From Arthrobacter liuii (GTDB lineage Bacteria > Actinomycetota > Actinomycetes > Actinomycetales > Micrococcaceae): DNA of 64,000 nt. The notes under the pieces were generated by a model, which saw only the letters and a list, made by a program, of their open reading frames with translations, did no database searches and was not told where the DNA came from. Location of the stretch: assembly GCF_014639275.1 (NCBI RefSeq), contig NZ_BMFW01000004.1, positions 235,638 to 299,637 on the forward strand, given 5' to 3'. Positions 44,325 through 52,621 of this stretch are shown piece after piece (within the stretch, counting starts at the first letter, position 1; each line of letters opens with the position of its first letter). Position numbers and translations under genes: made by a program.

Positions 44325-44771
44325 GTGAGCTTTTTTCTGGTTTTCCTCGCCATCGCGCTGGCAGCGGCGGTCCTTTGGGCCGGCCTGGGCCGGCGCTCCC
44401 GCAAGAGAGGCGGTGCTGCGCTGCCCGCCATGCTGGACAGCGGGTTCGAAGAGCCACCGGCCAACCTTCCGCCGGTGCTGCTGCCGGAGCGTGCCGTTTC
44501 GGAGGACGTGACCCGGCTGCGCTTCTCGCTGGGCCTGCGCGGTTACCGGATGGACCAGGTGGACCAGGTCCTGGACGAACTACGGGACCAGCTGGCGGCA
44601 AGGGATGCGGAATTGGCGGATCTGCGCACCCGGCTGCTCGCCGTGGAACAGTCCGCGGAGAGGACGTCCGACGCCGGATCCGCCGCGGGCGACACGGCAA
44701 CGGAGGCGCCGGGCACAGGAGGCGGCGGGGCGGTCCATGAGGATGCCGCCCCGGGGAAGGGCGCCCCGTGA
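44325..44771 (+). CDS. DivIVA-domain membrane protein
   Basis: This 148-residue protein has one N-terminal membrane helix (FFLVFLAIALAAAVLWAGL), a basic stretch (GRRSRKRGG) and the segment LRFSLGLRGYRMDQVDQVLDELRDQLAARDAEL. The FSLGLRGYRMDQVD pattern is that of DivIVA-like proteins, which sense curved membranes and organise the cell pole or septum; the polar role is by family. A Gly/Ala/Thr-rich tail follows. The GTG start lies six bases after CACGAT. Its stop overlaps the next start by four bases. Confidence 0.78.
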   Translation: MSFFLVFLAIALAAAVLWAGLGRRSRKRGGAALPAMLDSGFEEPPANLPPVLLPERAVSEDVTRLRFSLGLRGYRMDQVDQVLDELRDQLAARDAELADLRTRLLAVEQSAERTSDAGSAAGDTATEAPGTGGGGAVHEDAAPGKGAP

Positions 44772-46024
44772 GCACGGTGGCCCGCCGCAACCCCCTGGCC
44801 TCTGCCGGCGATGCGGCCCATCGGGCGGCTTCCGCCGTCCGGGGCTGGCCGTGGTGGCTCCAGGTCACCGCACTGTACGCCGCCGCCAGGATGGCGTCAG
44901 CCTGCATCTTCATGGCCGCGGCACTTCACCAGGGCCCCAACCCCTGGTTCCCGCCAAAGCCCGACTACTGGAACTTCATCAACATCTGGGATGCCCGCTG
45001 GTACGCACAGGTCATCACGAACGGGTACCCCTCGGTCCTGCCCACCGACGGTGCCGGCAACGTGCAGGAAAATACGTGGGCCTTCTACCCGCTCTTTCCG
45101 GCACTGGCCGGCGGGCTCAGCCGCCTCACCGGCCTCAGCCCCGCAACCTCGCTCACGCTGATCGCCATGCTGGCCGGCTGGGGTGCCGCGCTGGCGGTGT
45201 ACAAACTGTTCCGGCAGAAGGCTGCACATGCCACTGCCCTGTGGGGTGTCGCATTCTTTGCGGTCTTTCCCGTGTCCGCCGTCCTCCAGGTGCCCTACGC
45301 CGAACCACTGTCGCTCCTGCTGCTCGCCTGGGCGCTGCTGCTCGTGGTGCGCCGGCAGTTCCTGTGGGCCATCCCCGTGGTGGTCCTGCTGTGCCTGTCC
45401 CGGCCCGTGGGTGTGCCCTTTGCCGCCATGGCAGGGCTGCTCCTGGTCTTCCAAGTCGTCGCCTTCGTCCGGGCAAGCCCGCACCGCGGCAGCGACGACC
45501 CGGCCCGTTCCGGGCGGGACCTGGTGGCACTTACGGCGCTCACCGCCGTCGCGGGCGTCTCCGCCCTGGCCTGGCCTGCCGTGGCGTGGGCTGCCACGGG
45601 CGACCTCGAGGCCTATACAAAAACCGAGACCGTGTGGCGCGGCCAGGACCTGGTGCCTTTCAAGCCGTGGTTCGACACAGGCGTCGAGCTATTTGGCCCC
45701 GTCCTGGGCGTTCTTGCCCCCGTGTTGTTCGTGGCGTTGTTCGGTGTGATGCTGTTCCTTCCCCCGGTGGTGCGGCTCGGCGTCGAATTGAGGCTTTGGT
45801 GCGCCTGCTACATGGGATACCTGCTGGCCTTCCTCCACCCGCAGACCAGCACCTTTAGGATGCTGCTGCCGTTGTTTCCGCTGGCCCTGGCGGCTGTGTT
45901 CCTGTCCCGGTCGAGGGCGTACCGGGGGACTGTGGTGGTGATGTTCCTGCTGCTCCAGGTCGTGTGGATCGTCTGGCTGTGGGCGTGGGCCCCGCTGCCC
46001 GGCGGAGGGGATTATCCGCCCTAG
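44768..46024 (+). CDS. GT-C-type integral membrane glycosyltransferase, PIG-V-like
   Basis: This 418-residue protein has about nine to eleven membrane helices. The loop NIWDARWYAQVITNGYPSVLP carries the Trp-Asp pair expected for GT-C enzymes, and ENTWAFYPLFPALAGGLSRL follows, as in PIG-V-like mannosyltransferases that use lipid-linked sugars. The donor and acceptor are not visible. It begins in a GTGA overlap with the DivIVA-type gene, so the two are coupled, which hints at cell-pole or envelope glycan assembly. That link is inference. Confidence 0.8.
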   Translation: MSTVARRNPLASAGDAAHRAASAVRGWPWWLQVTALYAAARMASACIFMAAALHQGPNPWFPPKPDYWNFINIWDARWYAQVITNGYPSVLPTDGAGNVQENTWAFYPLFPALAGGLSRLTGLSPATSLTLIAMLAGWGAALAVYKLFRQKAAHATALWGVAFFAVFPVSAVLQVPYAEPLSLLLLAWALLLVVRRQFLWAIPVVVLLCLSRPVGVPFAAMAGLLLVFQVVAFVRASPHRGSDDPARSGRDLVALTALTAVAGVSALAWPAVAWAATGDLEAYTKTETVWRGQDLVPFKPWFDTGVELFGPVLGVLAPVLFVALFGVMLFLPPVVRLGVELRLWCACYMGYLLAFLHPQTSTFRMLLPLFPLALAAVFLSRSRAYRGTVVVMFLLLQVVWIVWLWAWAPLPGGGDYPP

Positions 46025-46084
46025 CGAAACACGCTTCTGCGCAGGTCAGGGCGCGAATGACACGCGCAGGGAAATGTCCATCGA

Positions 46085-46114
46085 TTAGCTACGTGCGTGT
46101 AATTACGCGATAAT
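46085..46114 (+). promoter_or_regulatory. Probable promoter of the DUF3117 gene
   Basis: TTAGCT (46085-46090) and GATAAT (46109-46114) are 18 bases apart. The spacer contains the palindrome GTAATTAC, a possible operator. The transcript would have a leader of about 138 bases. Confidence 0.5.
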
Positions 46115-46258
46115 GATAGGTAAGCAAGGACAAAAGCATTCAGAAAACGTGCAGCCTTGGCGGTGGAACCACCACCGACGCCATAGCGGCCTGATCGACA
46201 TGCGGACACAGCCCGCCCGGGCTGATTAGTCCTGGGACAAAATGGAGGGGAATTCCTC

Positions 46259-46426
46259 ATGGCGGCTATGAAACCACGCACCGGCGACGGCCCAATGGAA
46301 GTCACCAAGGAGGGCCGCAGCCTCATCATGCGCGTCCCGCTCGAAGGCGGCGGGCGCCTGGTGGTCGAACTGAATGCTGCCGAAGCAGCCAATCTCAAGG
46401 AATGCCTGGTAGGCGTTACCGAATAG
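46259..46426 (+). CDS. DUF3117 family small protein
   Basis: This is a 55-residue protein that begins MAAMKPRTGDGPMEVTKEG and continues MRVPLEGGGRLVVELNAAEAANL. The family is highly conserved in actinobacteria (mycobacterial homologues are encoded near sigE) and has no assigned role. A TGGAGGGG site (46244-46250) precedes the ATG. The sequence is short and basic at the N-terminus, with a beta-rich middle and a helical end. A strong terminator follows ten bases later. Confidence 0.88.
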   Translation: MAAMKPRTGDGPMEVTKEGRSLIMRVPLEGGGRLVVELNAAEAANLKECLVGVTE

Positions 46427-46435
46427 TCGTGCCGG

Positions 46436-46469
46436 ACAGGGTGCGCAGCCCCCGGGCTGCGCACCCTGT
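46436..46469. terminator. Terminator after the DUF3117 gene
   Basis: Arms ACAGGGTGCGCAGCCC and the complementary GGGCTGCGCACCCTGT form a near-perfect 16-bp stem with a very small loop, followed by CCTTTCT. It lies between the DUF3117 gene and the convergent methyltransferase gene. Confidence 0.85.
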
Positions 46470-46483
46470 CCTTTCTGCAGCGC

Positions 46484-47116
46484 CTATTTCTTGACGGCCA
46501 CCAACAGGCCGTCCCCGGTGGGAAGCATTGCCGAAGCCAGCCTGTCGTCGTCGCGGATTGCCCTGCCCACCTGGCGCAGGACCACCGTGGTGGCCTCCCG
46601 GCCCGCCGGGTTGGCCACCTTGTCCTTGTCCAATGCATCGTTGATGACCAGCAGCCCGGCAGGCTTCAGCAGCCGGATGGCCTGTTGCACGTAACCGGGC
46701 AGGCCTGGCTTGTCGGCGTCGATGAACACCAGGTCGTACGCGCCGTCCGTGAGCCGCGGCAGGACATCGCCCGCGCGGCCGGAAATGGTGCGGGTGCGGT
46801 TGGCGGGACTGCCTGCCTCGCTGAACGCTTCGCGCGCGGCCTTCAGGTGCTCGACGTCCACGTCGATGGTGGTCAGGACTGCATGCGGGCCAAGGCCGCG
46901 CAGCAGGCAGACGCCGGAGACGCCGGCGCCGGTGCCGATCTCGACGGCGGTCTGGGCCTTGGAAGCGGCTGCCAGGACCGTGAGGACGGCGCCTACGCCG
47001 GGGCTGATGGCGCTTACTCCCAATTCAAAAGAACGTTCCCGGGCCCGAAGCATAACCTCATCCTCAGCGGGCAGATCTTCTGCATAGGACCAGCTGCTGG
47101 ACTTGTCGGCGCTCAT
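46484..47116 (-). CDS. SAM-dependent O-methyltransferase
   Basis: This 210-residue class I methyltransferase has the SAM-binding motif TAVEIGTGAGVSGVCLLRGL and the acidic motif LTTIDVDVEHLKAARE. VFIDADKPGLPGYVQQAIRLLKPAGLLVINDALDKDKVANP is characteristic of the catechol-type O-methyltransferase family (OMT3/CCoAOMT-like), including the Asp-Asp metal ligands. Its mycobacterial counterpart lies next to sigE in the same divergent arrangement. The methyl acceptor is unknown. It is divergent from sigE. Confidence 0.88.
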   Translation of the reverse strand: MSADKSSSWSYAEDLPAEDEVMLRARERSFELGVSAISPGVGAVLTVLAAASKAQTAVEIGTGAGVSGVCLLRGLGPHAVLTTIDVDVEHLKAAREAFSEAGSPANRTRTISGRAGDVLPRLTDGAYDLVFIDADKPGLPGYVQQAIRLLKPAGLLVINDALDKDKVANPAGREATTVVLRQVGRAIRDDDRLASAMLPTGDGLLVAVKK

Positions 47117-47343
47117 GAATTATCGCTTTCTGGGCGTAAAGGGGGAATGTCTCCTCCAGCCTACTGTGTCCCGCCCGGCCGGCCCGGGAAGCGGCAGTTG
47201 CGCCCAAGGCTGAAGTTTCCCCGGTGACCAGGAAATTCCCAGTCAAGTTTGACATGATTGATATCCGCTCATCCAACAGGTGACCGGCGCCGAATCAGAG
47301 ATGTCAACAGTATCCGGGCGTTAGCATTCCATGAGGGGAGTGG

Positions 47344-47961
47344 ATGATGTCATCTTCAGTTGTGGCACCTGTCCCTGCAGTAAACAATCCCGACGATGAG
47401 TGGGTCCGTCCCACCTGGGAAGAAGTGGTCACCAACCACTCCGCGAAGGTCTACCGGCTGGCGTACCGCCTCACGGGCAACAAGTTCGACGCCGAGGACC
47501 TCACCCAGGAAGTCTTCGTCCGCGTCTTCCGTTCCCTGGAGAACTTCAAGCCGGGAACACTCGACGGCTGGCTGCACCGGATCACCACCAACCTGTTCCT
47601 TGACCAGGCCCGGCGGAAGACCCGGATCCGTTTCGACGCCCTCGCTGAGGACGCGGAGTCCCGACTGCCCGGCCGTGAGCCGGGCCCCGAGCAAAGCTTC
47701 GAGCTGAACAACCTTGACCTGGACGTGCAGGCCGCCCTGGAGGAACTTCCGCCGGACTTCCGCGCCGCAGTGGTCCTGTGCGACCTTGAAGGGCTGTCCT
47801 ACGACGAAGTCGCCGAGGCATTGGGCGTCAAGCTGGGCACCGTACGCTCGCGGATCCACCGTGGCAGGACCATGCTCCGCGAAAAGCTGGCCCACCGCGA
47901 CCCGCGCCCGCAGCAGTCCCGCCGCAAGCTTTCGATGCCGCGCATTGCCGGCATCCTCTGA
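47344..47961 (+). CDS. sigE: ECF sigma factor SigE
   Basis: This 205-residue extracytoplasmic-function sigma factor has region 2 (RLAYRLTGNKFDAEDLTQEVFVRVFRSLENF) and region 4 (LCDLEGLSYDEVAEALGVKLGTVRSRIHRGRTML). It directs RNA polymerase to envelope-stress genes. GAGGGGAG precedes two in-frame ATGs (47344 and 47347). A zinc anti-sigma gene follows eight bases later. The order sigE, anti-sigma, tatB, and mrp on the other strand is that of mycobacteria, which supports the name. Confidence 0.92.
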   Translation: MMSSSVVAPVPAVNNPDDEWVRPTWEEVVTNHSAKVYRLAYRLTGNKFDAEDLTQEVFVRVFRSLENFKPGTLDGWLHRITTNLFLDQARRKTRIRFDALAEDAESRLPGREPGPEQSFELNNLDLDVQAALEELPPDFRAAVVLCDLEGLSYDEVAEALGVKLGTVRSRIHRGRTMLREKLAHRDPRPQQSRRKLSMPRIAGIL

Positions 47962-47969
47962 ACGGCAGC

Positions 47970-48869
47970 ATGAGGTCCCAGTTTCCTTTCGGCGGCAGGC
48001 ATCAGCGCACTGGCAGCCACCTTGAGGCCTGCAATGAGTGTGCTGCCGCGGTACGCCGGGAACGGCAGTACCTCGAGCGCCTCCGGGATGCTCCCATCCC
48101 TCCCGCCAGCCAGGACCTGACGGCACGCTTGCTGGCACGCACCCACGAACTCGCTGCCCAGCCGTCCGCGCCGGTGCACCAGGGCGTGACGTCCCGCATG
48201 GCCGGACGGGCGCTGGCGCTGGCCGCGGGCGGAACCATGGCGGCGGCCGGGGTGCTTGCCGTGGGTGCCTTCACCGCAGCGGGAGATCCCGTCCCCGGTG
48301 AGGCCGCCGGGTCCGAAGCTGCCTTTTCACATGTCTCGTCCCAGACGCCTGCGGACGGCAGGACCCTGACCGCCGCGCAACTGGCCACGTTGCGCTCCGA
48401 GGGATGGGCCTGCCCGGAACTGGAGGCCATGGGGTTCCACCTGGAAGCCGCCAGGGCCCTGGTGGTTGACGGGCAGCCCGCAGTGGAGCTGCGGCTCACC
48501 GATGGCGCCCATCACGCCACCGTCACGGAACAGCACCCTGTCGCCAGGGAGGCAGCAGGGCAGCCCACGCCGGCCGCCTTGGGTGCGGAGGGGGAAGCCG
48601 CCGCCGATCAGGACGGCGGCCCGCAGCTCGGATGGGACACCACTCCGTTGTCCGCCACCTACCGGGCTGCCGGCCTCACCATGACCTACCGCTCGGACCT
48701 GCCCGCCGGGCAGGCCTATGATGCCCTGCCCACCCTCAAGCGGCTGGCCGATACTGCGGCGGAGGTTGCGGCAGCCGTTCCGGACGGGCCGGAGGTGCAC
48801 GCCGGGGAGCCGCTGGATGCCCGGCTGGAACGCGGAATCAACAAGATCGCAGCCCTGTTCACTCAATGA
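47970..48869 (+). CDS. Zinc-containing anti-sigma factor (RseA-like)
   Basis: This 299-residue protein has the zinc-binding motif HLEACNEC (His17-x3-Cys21-x2-Cys24) in its N-terminal cytosolic part, one membrane helix (MAGRALALAAGGTMAAAGVLAVGAF, about residues 69-93) and an extracytoplasmic domain of about 200 residues. The motif is the ZAS signature of anti-sigma factors that release the sigma factor on redox or envelope stress. It is just downstream of sigE and likely its partner. The C-terminal domain has no recognisable fold. Confidence 0.85.
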   Translation: MRSQFPFGGRHQRTGSHLEACNECAAAVRRERQYLERLRDAPIPPASQDLTARLLARTHELAAQPSAPVHQGVTSRMAGRALALAAGGTMAAAGVLAVGAFTAAGDPVPGEAAGSEAAFSHVSSQTPADGRTLTAAQLATLRSEGWACPELEAMGFHLEAARALVVDGQPAVELRLTDGAHHATVTEQHPVAREAAGQPTPAALGAEGEAAADQDGGPQLGWDTTPLSATYRAAGLTMTYRSDLPAGQAYDALPTLKRLADTAAEVAAAVPDGPEVHAGEPLDARLERGINKIAALFTQ

Positions 48870-48938
48870 CGCGGACTGTTTCCCCGTCCGCCGGACGGGA
48901 ATCGTCACTCACAGCCCGGAGAGGGTAATCTTCCTAAG

Positions 48939-49343
48939 GTGTTTGGAATCAACGGCCCGGAGTTCATTATTCTGCTGATCATTGGCGTGCTGGTGATCGG
49001 CCCCCAACGGCTGCCTGAATATACCCAGAAGCTGGCAAACCTGGTCAAGGAAGTCCGCCGCATGGCTTCCGGTGCGCGTGAACAAATCAAGGAAGAAGTG
49101 GGCATCGACATCGACGATGTCGACTGGAAGAAATACGATCCCCGCCAGTATGATCCCCGCCGCATCATTAGGGAAGCGCTGCTCGACGACGACACCAAGC
49201 CCATGAGCGCAGGCGCCCCCGCCGCGGTGGCTGCGGTTGCCGGTGCCGCTGCCGCTGGAGATTCAGCCCCCAAGCGCCCCGAAAGGGTTGTGCAGAGGCT
49301 GGCCCCGGGCGACATCGCCCCCTTCGACACCGAAGCCACCTAA
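48939..49343 (+). CDS. tatB: Sec-independent translocase TatB
   Basis: This 134-residue protein starts with a membrane helix (GPEFIILLIIGVLVIGPQRLPEY), the TatA/B signature with conserved Glu and Gly-Pro, followed by an amphipathic helix and a charged tail. It forms the receptor complex of the twin-arginine export pathway with TatC. The GTG start is seven bases after TAATCT, so it may be leaderless. The long Ala-rich tail (about residues 90-115) is variable in the family. Confidence 0.9.
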   Translation: MFGINGPEFIILLIIGVLVIGPQRLPEYTQKLANLVKEVRRMASGAREQIKEEVGIDIDDVDWKKYDPRQYDPRRIIREALLDDDTKPMSAGAPAAVAAVAGAAAAGDSAPKRPERVVQRLAPGDIAPFDTEAT

Positions 49344-49353
49344 GCGCGCCGAC

Positions 49354-50511
49354 TCAGTGGGGCTGCAGCCCCAACTTCATTCCCGCCAGGCCGCGCGGCT
49401 TGGCGGCAAGTTGGCCGGCGATGCCGGCCAGCGCGGCAGCCGCTGCGGCTTCCGGGCGGCCAAGGACGATCGGAACCCCTGAGTCCCCGCCTTCCCGCAG
49501 CTGGATGTCCAGGGGAATCTGGCCCAGCAGCGGTACCTCCGCGCCGACCGTGGCGCTCAGGCGTTCCGTGAGTACCGCCCCGCCGCCGCTTCCGAACAGT
49601 TCCATCCGCGCGCCGTCGGGCATTTCCAAATAGGACATGTTCTCGATGACGCCCGCGACCTTCTGCCCCGTCTGGGTGGCGATGGCGCCGGCACGCTCGG
49701 CGACGTCGGCCGCGGCTGCCTGGGGTGTGGTGACCACGAGGATCTCGGCCTTGGGCAGCAGCTGCCCAACGGAGATGGCGATGTCACCGGTGCCCGGCGG
49801 AAGGTCAAGGAACAGGGCATCCAGGTCGCCGAAATAGACATCCGTGAGGAACTGTTCCAGGGCCCGGTGCAGCATGGGTCCGCGCCAGGCAACGGGCTGG
49901 TTGCCGGTGACGAACATGCCGATGGAGATCACCTTCACCCCGTAGGCAACAGGGGGAAGAATCATGTCATCCACCTGGGTCGGCGCCTGGGTGATGCCCA
50001 GCAGGGCAGGCACGGAGAATCCATAGACATCCGCGTCCACGATTCCCACCCTGAGCCCCTGCGCGGCCAGGGCGGTGGCCAGGTTGACCGTCACCGAGGA
50101 CTTTCCCACGCCGCCCTTGCCGCTGGCCACCGCGTAGACCTTGGTCAGGGAATCCGGCTCATTGAAGGGAATCCTGCGCTGGCCGCCCGCGCCGCGCAGC
50201 TTCTCCTTGAGGGCGTCCCGCTGCGCCTGGTCCATCACCTTGAGCTCCACGTCGACGGCGGTGACTCCGGGGACGGCGAAAAGGGCCTTCCGGGCGTCCG
50301 CGGTGATGGTGTCCCGCAACGGGCAGCCGGCGATGGTGAGCAGGACTGCCACGGTGACCTTGCCGTCGTCGGAAACCTGCACGGAGTCCACCATGCCCAA
50401 CTCAGTGATCGGACGGCGAAGTTCCGGATCGATGACCGTGGCCAGGGCGTTGTTGACCGCCTGGACCAGCGGGGCCTGGCTGCTGGTTGCAGGATCGATG
50501 GGGGCGCTCAT
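49354..50511 (-). CDS. mrp: Mrp/NBP35-type iron-sulfur cluster carrier ATPase
   Basis: This 385-residue protein begins with a MIP18/DUF59-like domain (ALATVIDPELRRPITELGMVDSVQV) and then a deviant P-loop VYAVASGKGGVGKSSVTVNLA with a signature Lys. Further blocks are VDADVYGFSVPALLG and DALFLDLPPGTGDIAISV. It hands over Fe-S clusters to apo-proteins. The open frame continues upstream to 50832, but ATG 50511 gives the family start MSAPIDPA. In mycobacteria mrp also follows tatB on the opposite strand. Confidence 0.94.
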   Translation of the reverse strand: MSAPIDPATSSQAPLVQAVNNALATVIDPELRRPITELGMVDSVQVSDDGKVTVAVLLTIAGCPLRDTITADARKALFAVPGVTAVDVELKVMDQAQRDALKEKLRGAGGQRRIPFNEPDSLTKVYAVASGKGGVGKSSVTVNLATALAAQGLRVGIVDADVYGFSVPALLGITQAPTQVDDMILPPVAYGVKVISIGMFVTGNQPVAWRGPMLHRALEQFLTDVYFGDLDALFLDLPPGTGDIAISVGQLLPKAEILVVTTPQAAAADVAERAGAIATQTGQKVAGVIENMSYLEMPDGARMELFGSGGGAVLTERLSATVGAEVPLLGQIPLDIQLREGGDSGVPIVLGRPEAAAAAALAGIAGQLAAKPRGLAGMKLGLQPH

Positions 50512-50584
50512 GGAAGGGGCCTCGGCTTTCGTGCGGTTGCGGCGGTTGTGGCCGGAGGCCAGCCGGTGATGGGCGGACTGGCGG

Positions 50585-51277
50585 TCATTGGGCAGAATGG
50601 CCGGGCCTGACCCGGGGGATCTGCTGGGTGCGCGGGCTGCGCTGCCGGTCCCGTTGCTCACGGAGTTTGTCCTTGACCTTATCGCGCTGGGATTCATGCG
50701 AGCCCGGTCCGGTGTCGTCATGGGTCCGGAGCTCCTCCTGGGCTTCCAGCAGGTCCTCAAGGAGTGAGCGCAGCTCGGCCCGGACGTAGTCGCGGGTGGC
50801 AACCTCGCGCAGTGCGATCCGCAGGGAGGCAAGTTCCCGGGTCAGGTATTCGGTATCGGACAGGTTGCGCTCGGCGCGCTGGCGGTCCTGCTGCAGCGAG
50901 ACGCGGTCGCGGTCATCCTGCCGGTTCTGCGCCAGCAGCAGCAGGGGCGCTGCATAGGACGCCTGCAGCGACAGCATCAGGGTCAGCAGGGTGAAGCCAA
51001 GGTCCCTTGAGTCGAACTGCCATTCGGTGGGTGCCCACGTGTTCCAGCCCAGCCAGAAAATGCAGAACACCGTCATGTAGACCAGGAACTGGGGTGTACC
51101 CATGAACCGGGCAAAGCCCTCGGTGGCGTGTCCGAACGCATCCGGGTCGGGACGGAAAGTGGGCAGGATCCGCTGCCGGCCGCTCAGGGGTGTGTCGAGG
51201 CTGCCTTTTGATTCCACTTTGGCCAGGTTCCGCTGGTTGGGGTTCTTCGGAGAACTGTTATCAGCCAATGCGGCCAC
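50585..51277 (-). CDS. DUF1003 family membrane protein
   Basis: This 230-residue protein has two membrane helices (FLVYMTVFCIFWLGWNTW and FTLLTLMLSLQASYAAPLLLLAQNRQDDRDR), the DUF1003 core. The TQFLVYMTVFCIFW-NTW pattern and the AQNRQ are typical. A basic, charged C-terminal tail with coiled-coil character follows (about residues 130-230). Its GTG start overlaps the MgtE-N/CBS gene stop by 17 bases, so they are translationally coupled. Function unknown. Confidence 0.88.
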   Translation of the reverse strand: MAALADNSSPKNPNQRNLAKVESKGSLDTPLSGRQRILPTFRPDPDAFGHATEGFARFMGTPQFLVYMTVFCIFWLGWNTWAPTEWQFDSRDLGFTLLTLMLSLQASYAAPLLLLAQNRQDDRDRVSLQQDRQRAERNLSDTEYLTRELASLRIALREVATRDYVRAELRSLLEDLLEAQEELRTHDDTGPGSHESQRDKVKDKLREQRDRQRSPRTQQIPRVRPGHSAQ

Positions 51278-52544
51278 CGAGCTTTCTTATCGGGGCTTCG
51301 CCATCATGGGCGCGCCAATCGTCCGGCAACAAATGATCCAATACGTCATCAACAGTCACCGCCCCCACCAGCCGGCCGGCATCGTTAACAACCGGGAGGG
51401 AGTTCAGGTTGTACGTAGCCAGGGCCCGCGCCACTTCGCTGATGTGGGCGTGATCGGACAACGGCTCGAGGTTCTTGTCCACCAGGTTTCCCAATGCCTC
51501 GAACGGCGGGAAACGCAGCAGCTGCTGGATGTGCACCACGCCCAGGAATCGTCCCGTGGGGGTCTCCAGCGGTGGCCGGGCAATGAAGATCGACGACGCC
51601 AGGGCCGGGGAGAGCTCCTCGCGCCTGACGTGCGCCAGGGCTTCGGCAACCGTGGCTTCCGGCGGCAGGATGACCGGCACCGGGGTCATCAAACCGCCGG
51701 CGGTGTCCTCGTCGTATTCAAGCAGGCGGCGGACGTCCTCGGCGCCTTCGGGCTCCATGAGCTGGAGCAGTTCCTCGGCCTGGGCGGAGGGGAGCTCACC
51801 AAGGAGGTCGGCGGCGTCGTCGGGATCCATCTCCTCCAGGACGTCGGCGGCACGCTGGACGTCCAGCGCGGAGAGGATTTCCACCTGGTCGTCTTCCGGA
51901 AGTTCCTGGAGGACGTCTGCCAGCCGTTCGTCCTGCAGCTCGCTGGCCACCTCGAAACGGCGTTTGTCGCTCATCTCCTGGAGGGCTTCGGCGAAGTCCG
52001 CCGGTTTGAGGTCCTCGTGGTTGGCCACGAACTGGGTGGCGGCCTGCGGCTCGGTATGCGGTCCCTGCTGGGCGTCCGCCCAGTCGATGATCAGGGTTTC
52101 GTTGCGGCGCAGCCGGCTCAGGGGGGACAGCGAGTGCCCGCGCCGGACAAAGAGCTTGCTCACGAACCAGTCGCGGGATCTGTGCTGGTCCATGGCGATG
52201 TCTTCGATGGTGGCGTCGCCGCTGCCGTCGCGGAGGGTGACGCGCCGGTCGAACATCTCGGCCACCACCAGGGTTTCCGCCCCGCGCTGTTCAAACCGGC
52301 GCAGGTTGACCAGGCCCGTGCAGATAATCTGGGTCTGGTCGATAGAGGTAATGCGGGTCATGGGTACGAAGACACGCTTCTTCCCGGGGACTTCCACCAC
52401 GAGGCCCACCACGTGCGGGGTTCCCTGGGTTCCCCTGGACAGCACAACCACATCACGCAGCCGGCCCAGCCGGTCGCCCAGCGGGTCGAAGACGTCGAGG
52501 CCGAGGAGGCGTGCCACGAAGACGCGTGTAGGTGTTGTGCTCAC
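51261..52544 (-). CDS. MgtE N-terminal domain plus CBS domain protein
   Basis: This 427-residue cytosolic protein starts with a PRC-barrel-like segment (DVFDPLGDRLGRLRDVVVLSR, about residues 15-70). The MgtE_N helical repeats then follow (FAEALQEMSDKRRFEVASEL and AADVLEEMDPDDAADLL), and two CBS motifs end the protein (MTPVPVILPPEATVAEALAHV and LNSLPVVNDAGRLVGAVTVDDVL). It lacks the magnesium channel membrane domain, so it is a regulatory subunit or sensor. GTG 52544 is chosen because TAGCCT lies six bases ahead; the neighbouring GTG at 52547 is too close. Downstream is the DUF1003 gene, as in mycobacteria. Confidence 0.9.
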   Translation of the reverse strand: MSTTPTRVFVARLLGLDVFDPLGDRLGRLRDVVVLSRGTQGTPHVVGLVVEVPGKKRVFVPMTRITSIDQTQIICTGLVNLRRFEQRGAETLVVAEMFDRRVTLRDGSGDATIEDIAMDQHRSRDWFVSKLFVRRGHSLSPLSRLRRNETLIIDWADAQQGPHTEPQAATQFVANHEDLKPADFAEALQEMSDKRRFEVASELQDERLADVLQELPEDDQVEILSALDVQRAADVLEEMDPDDAADLLGELPSAQAEELLQLMEPEGAEDVRRLLEYDEDTAGGLMTPVPVILPPEATVAEALAHVRREELSPALASSIFIARPPLETPTGRFLGVVHIQQLLRFPPFEALGNLVDKNLEPLSDHAHISEVARALATYNLNSLPVVNDAGRLVGAVTVDDVLDHLLPDDWRAHDGEAPIRKLGGRIG

Positions 52545-52621
52545 CACTACAGGCTACCGAGTCTGCTCTCTTTTAGCTGAATTTACAGGCGGCACCCACC
52601 TTGATGGGCAAGAATGGGTCT

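Noticed and set aside
50512..50832. Upstream extension of mrp
   Set aside because: The family start MSAPIDPA at 50511 and poor codon use upstream make it read-through.
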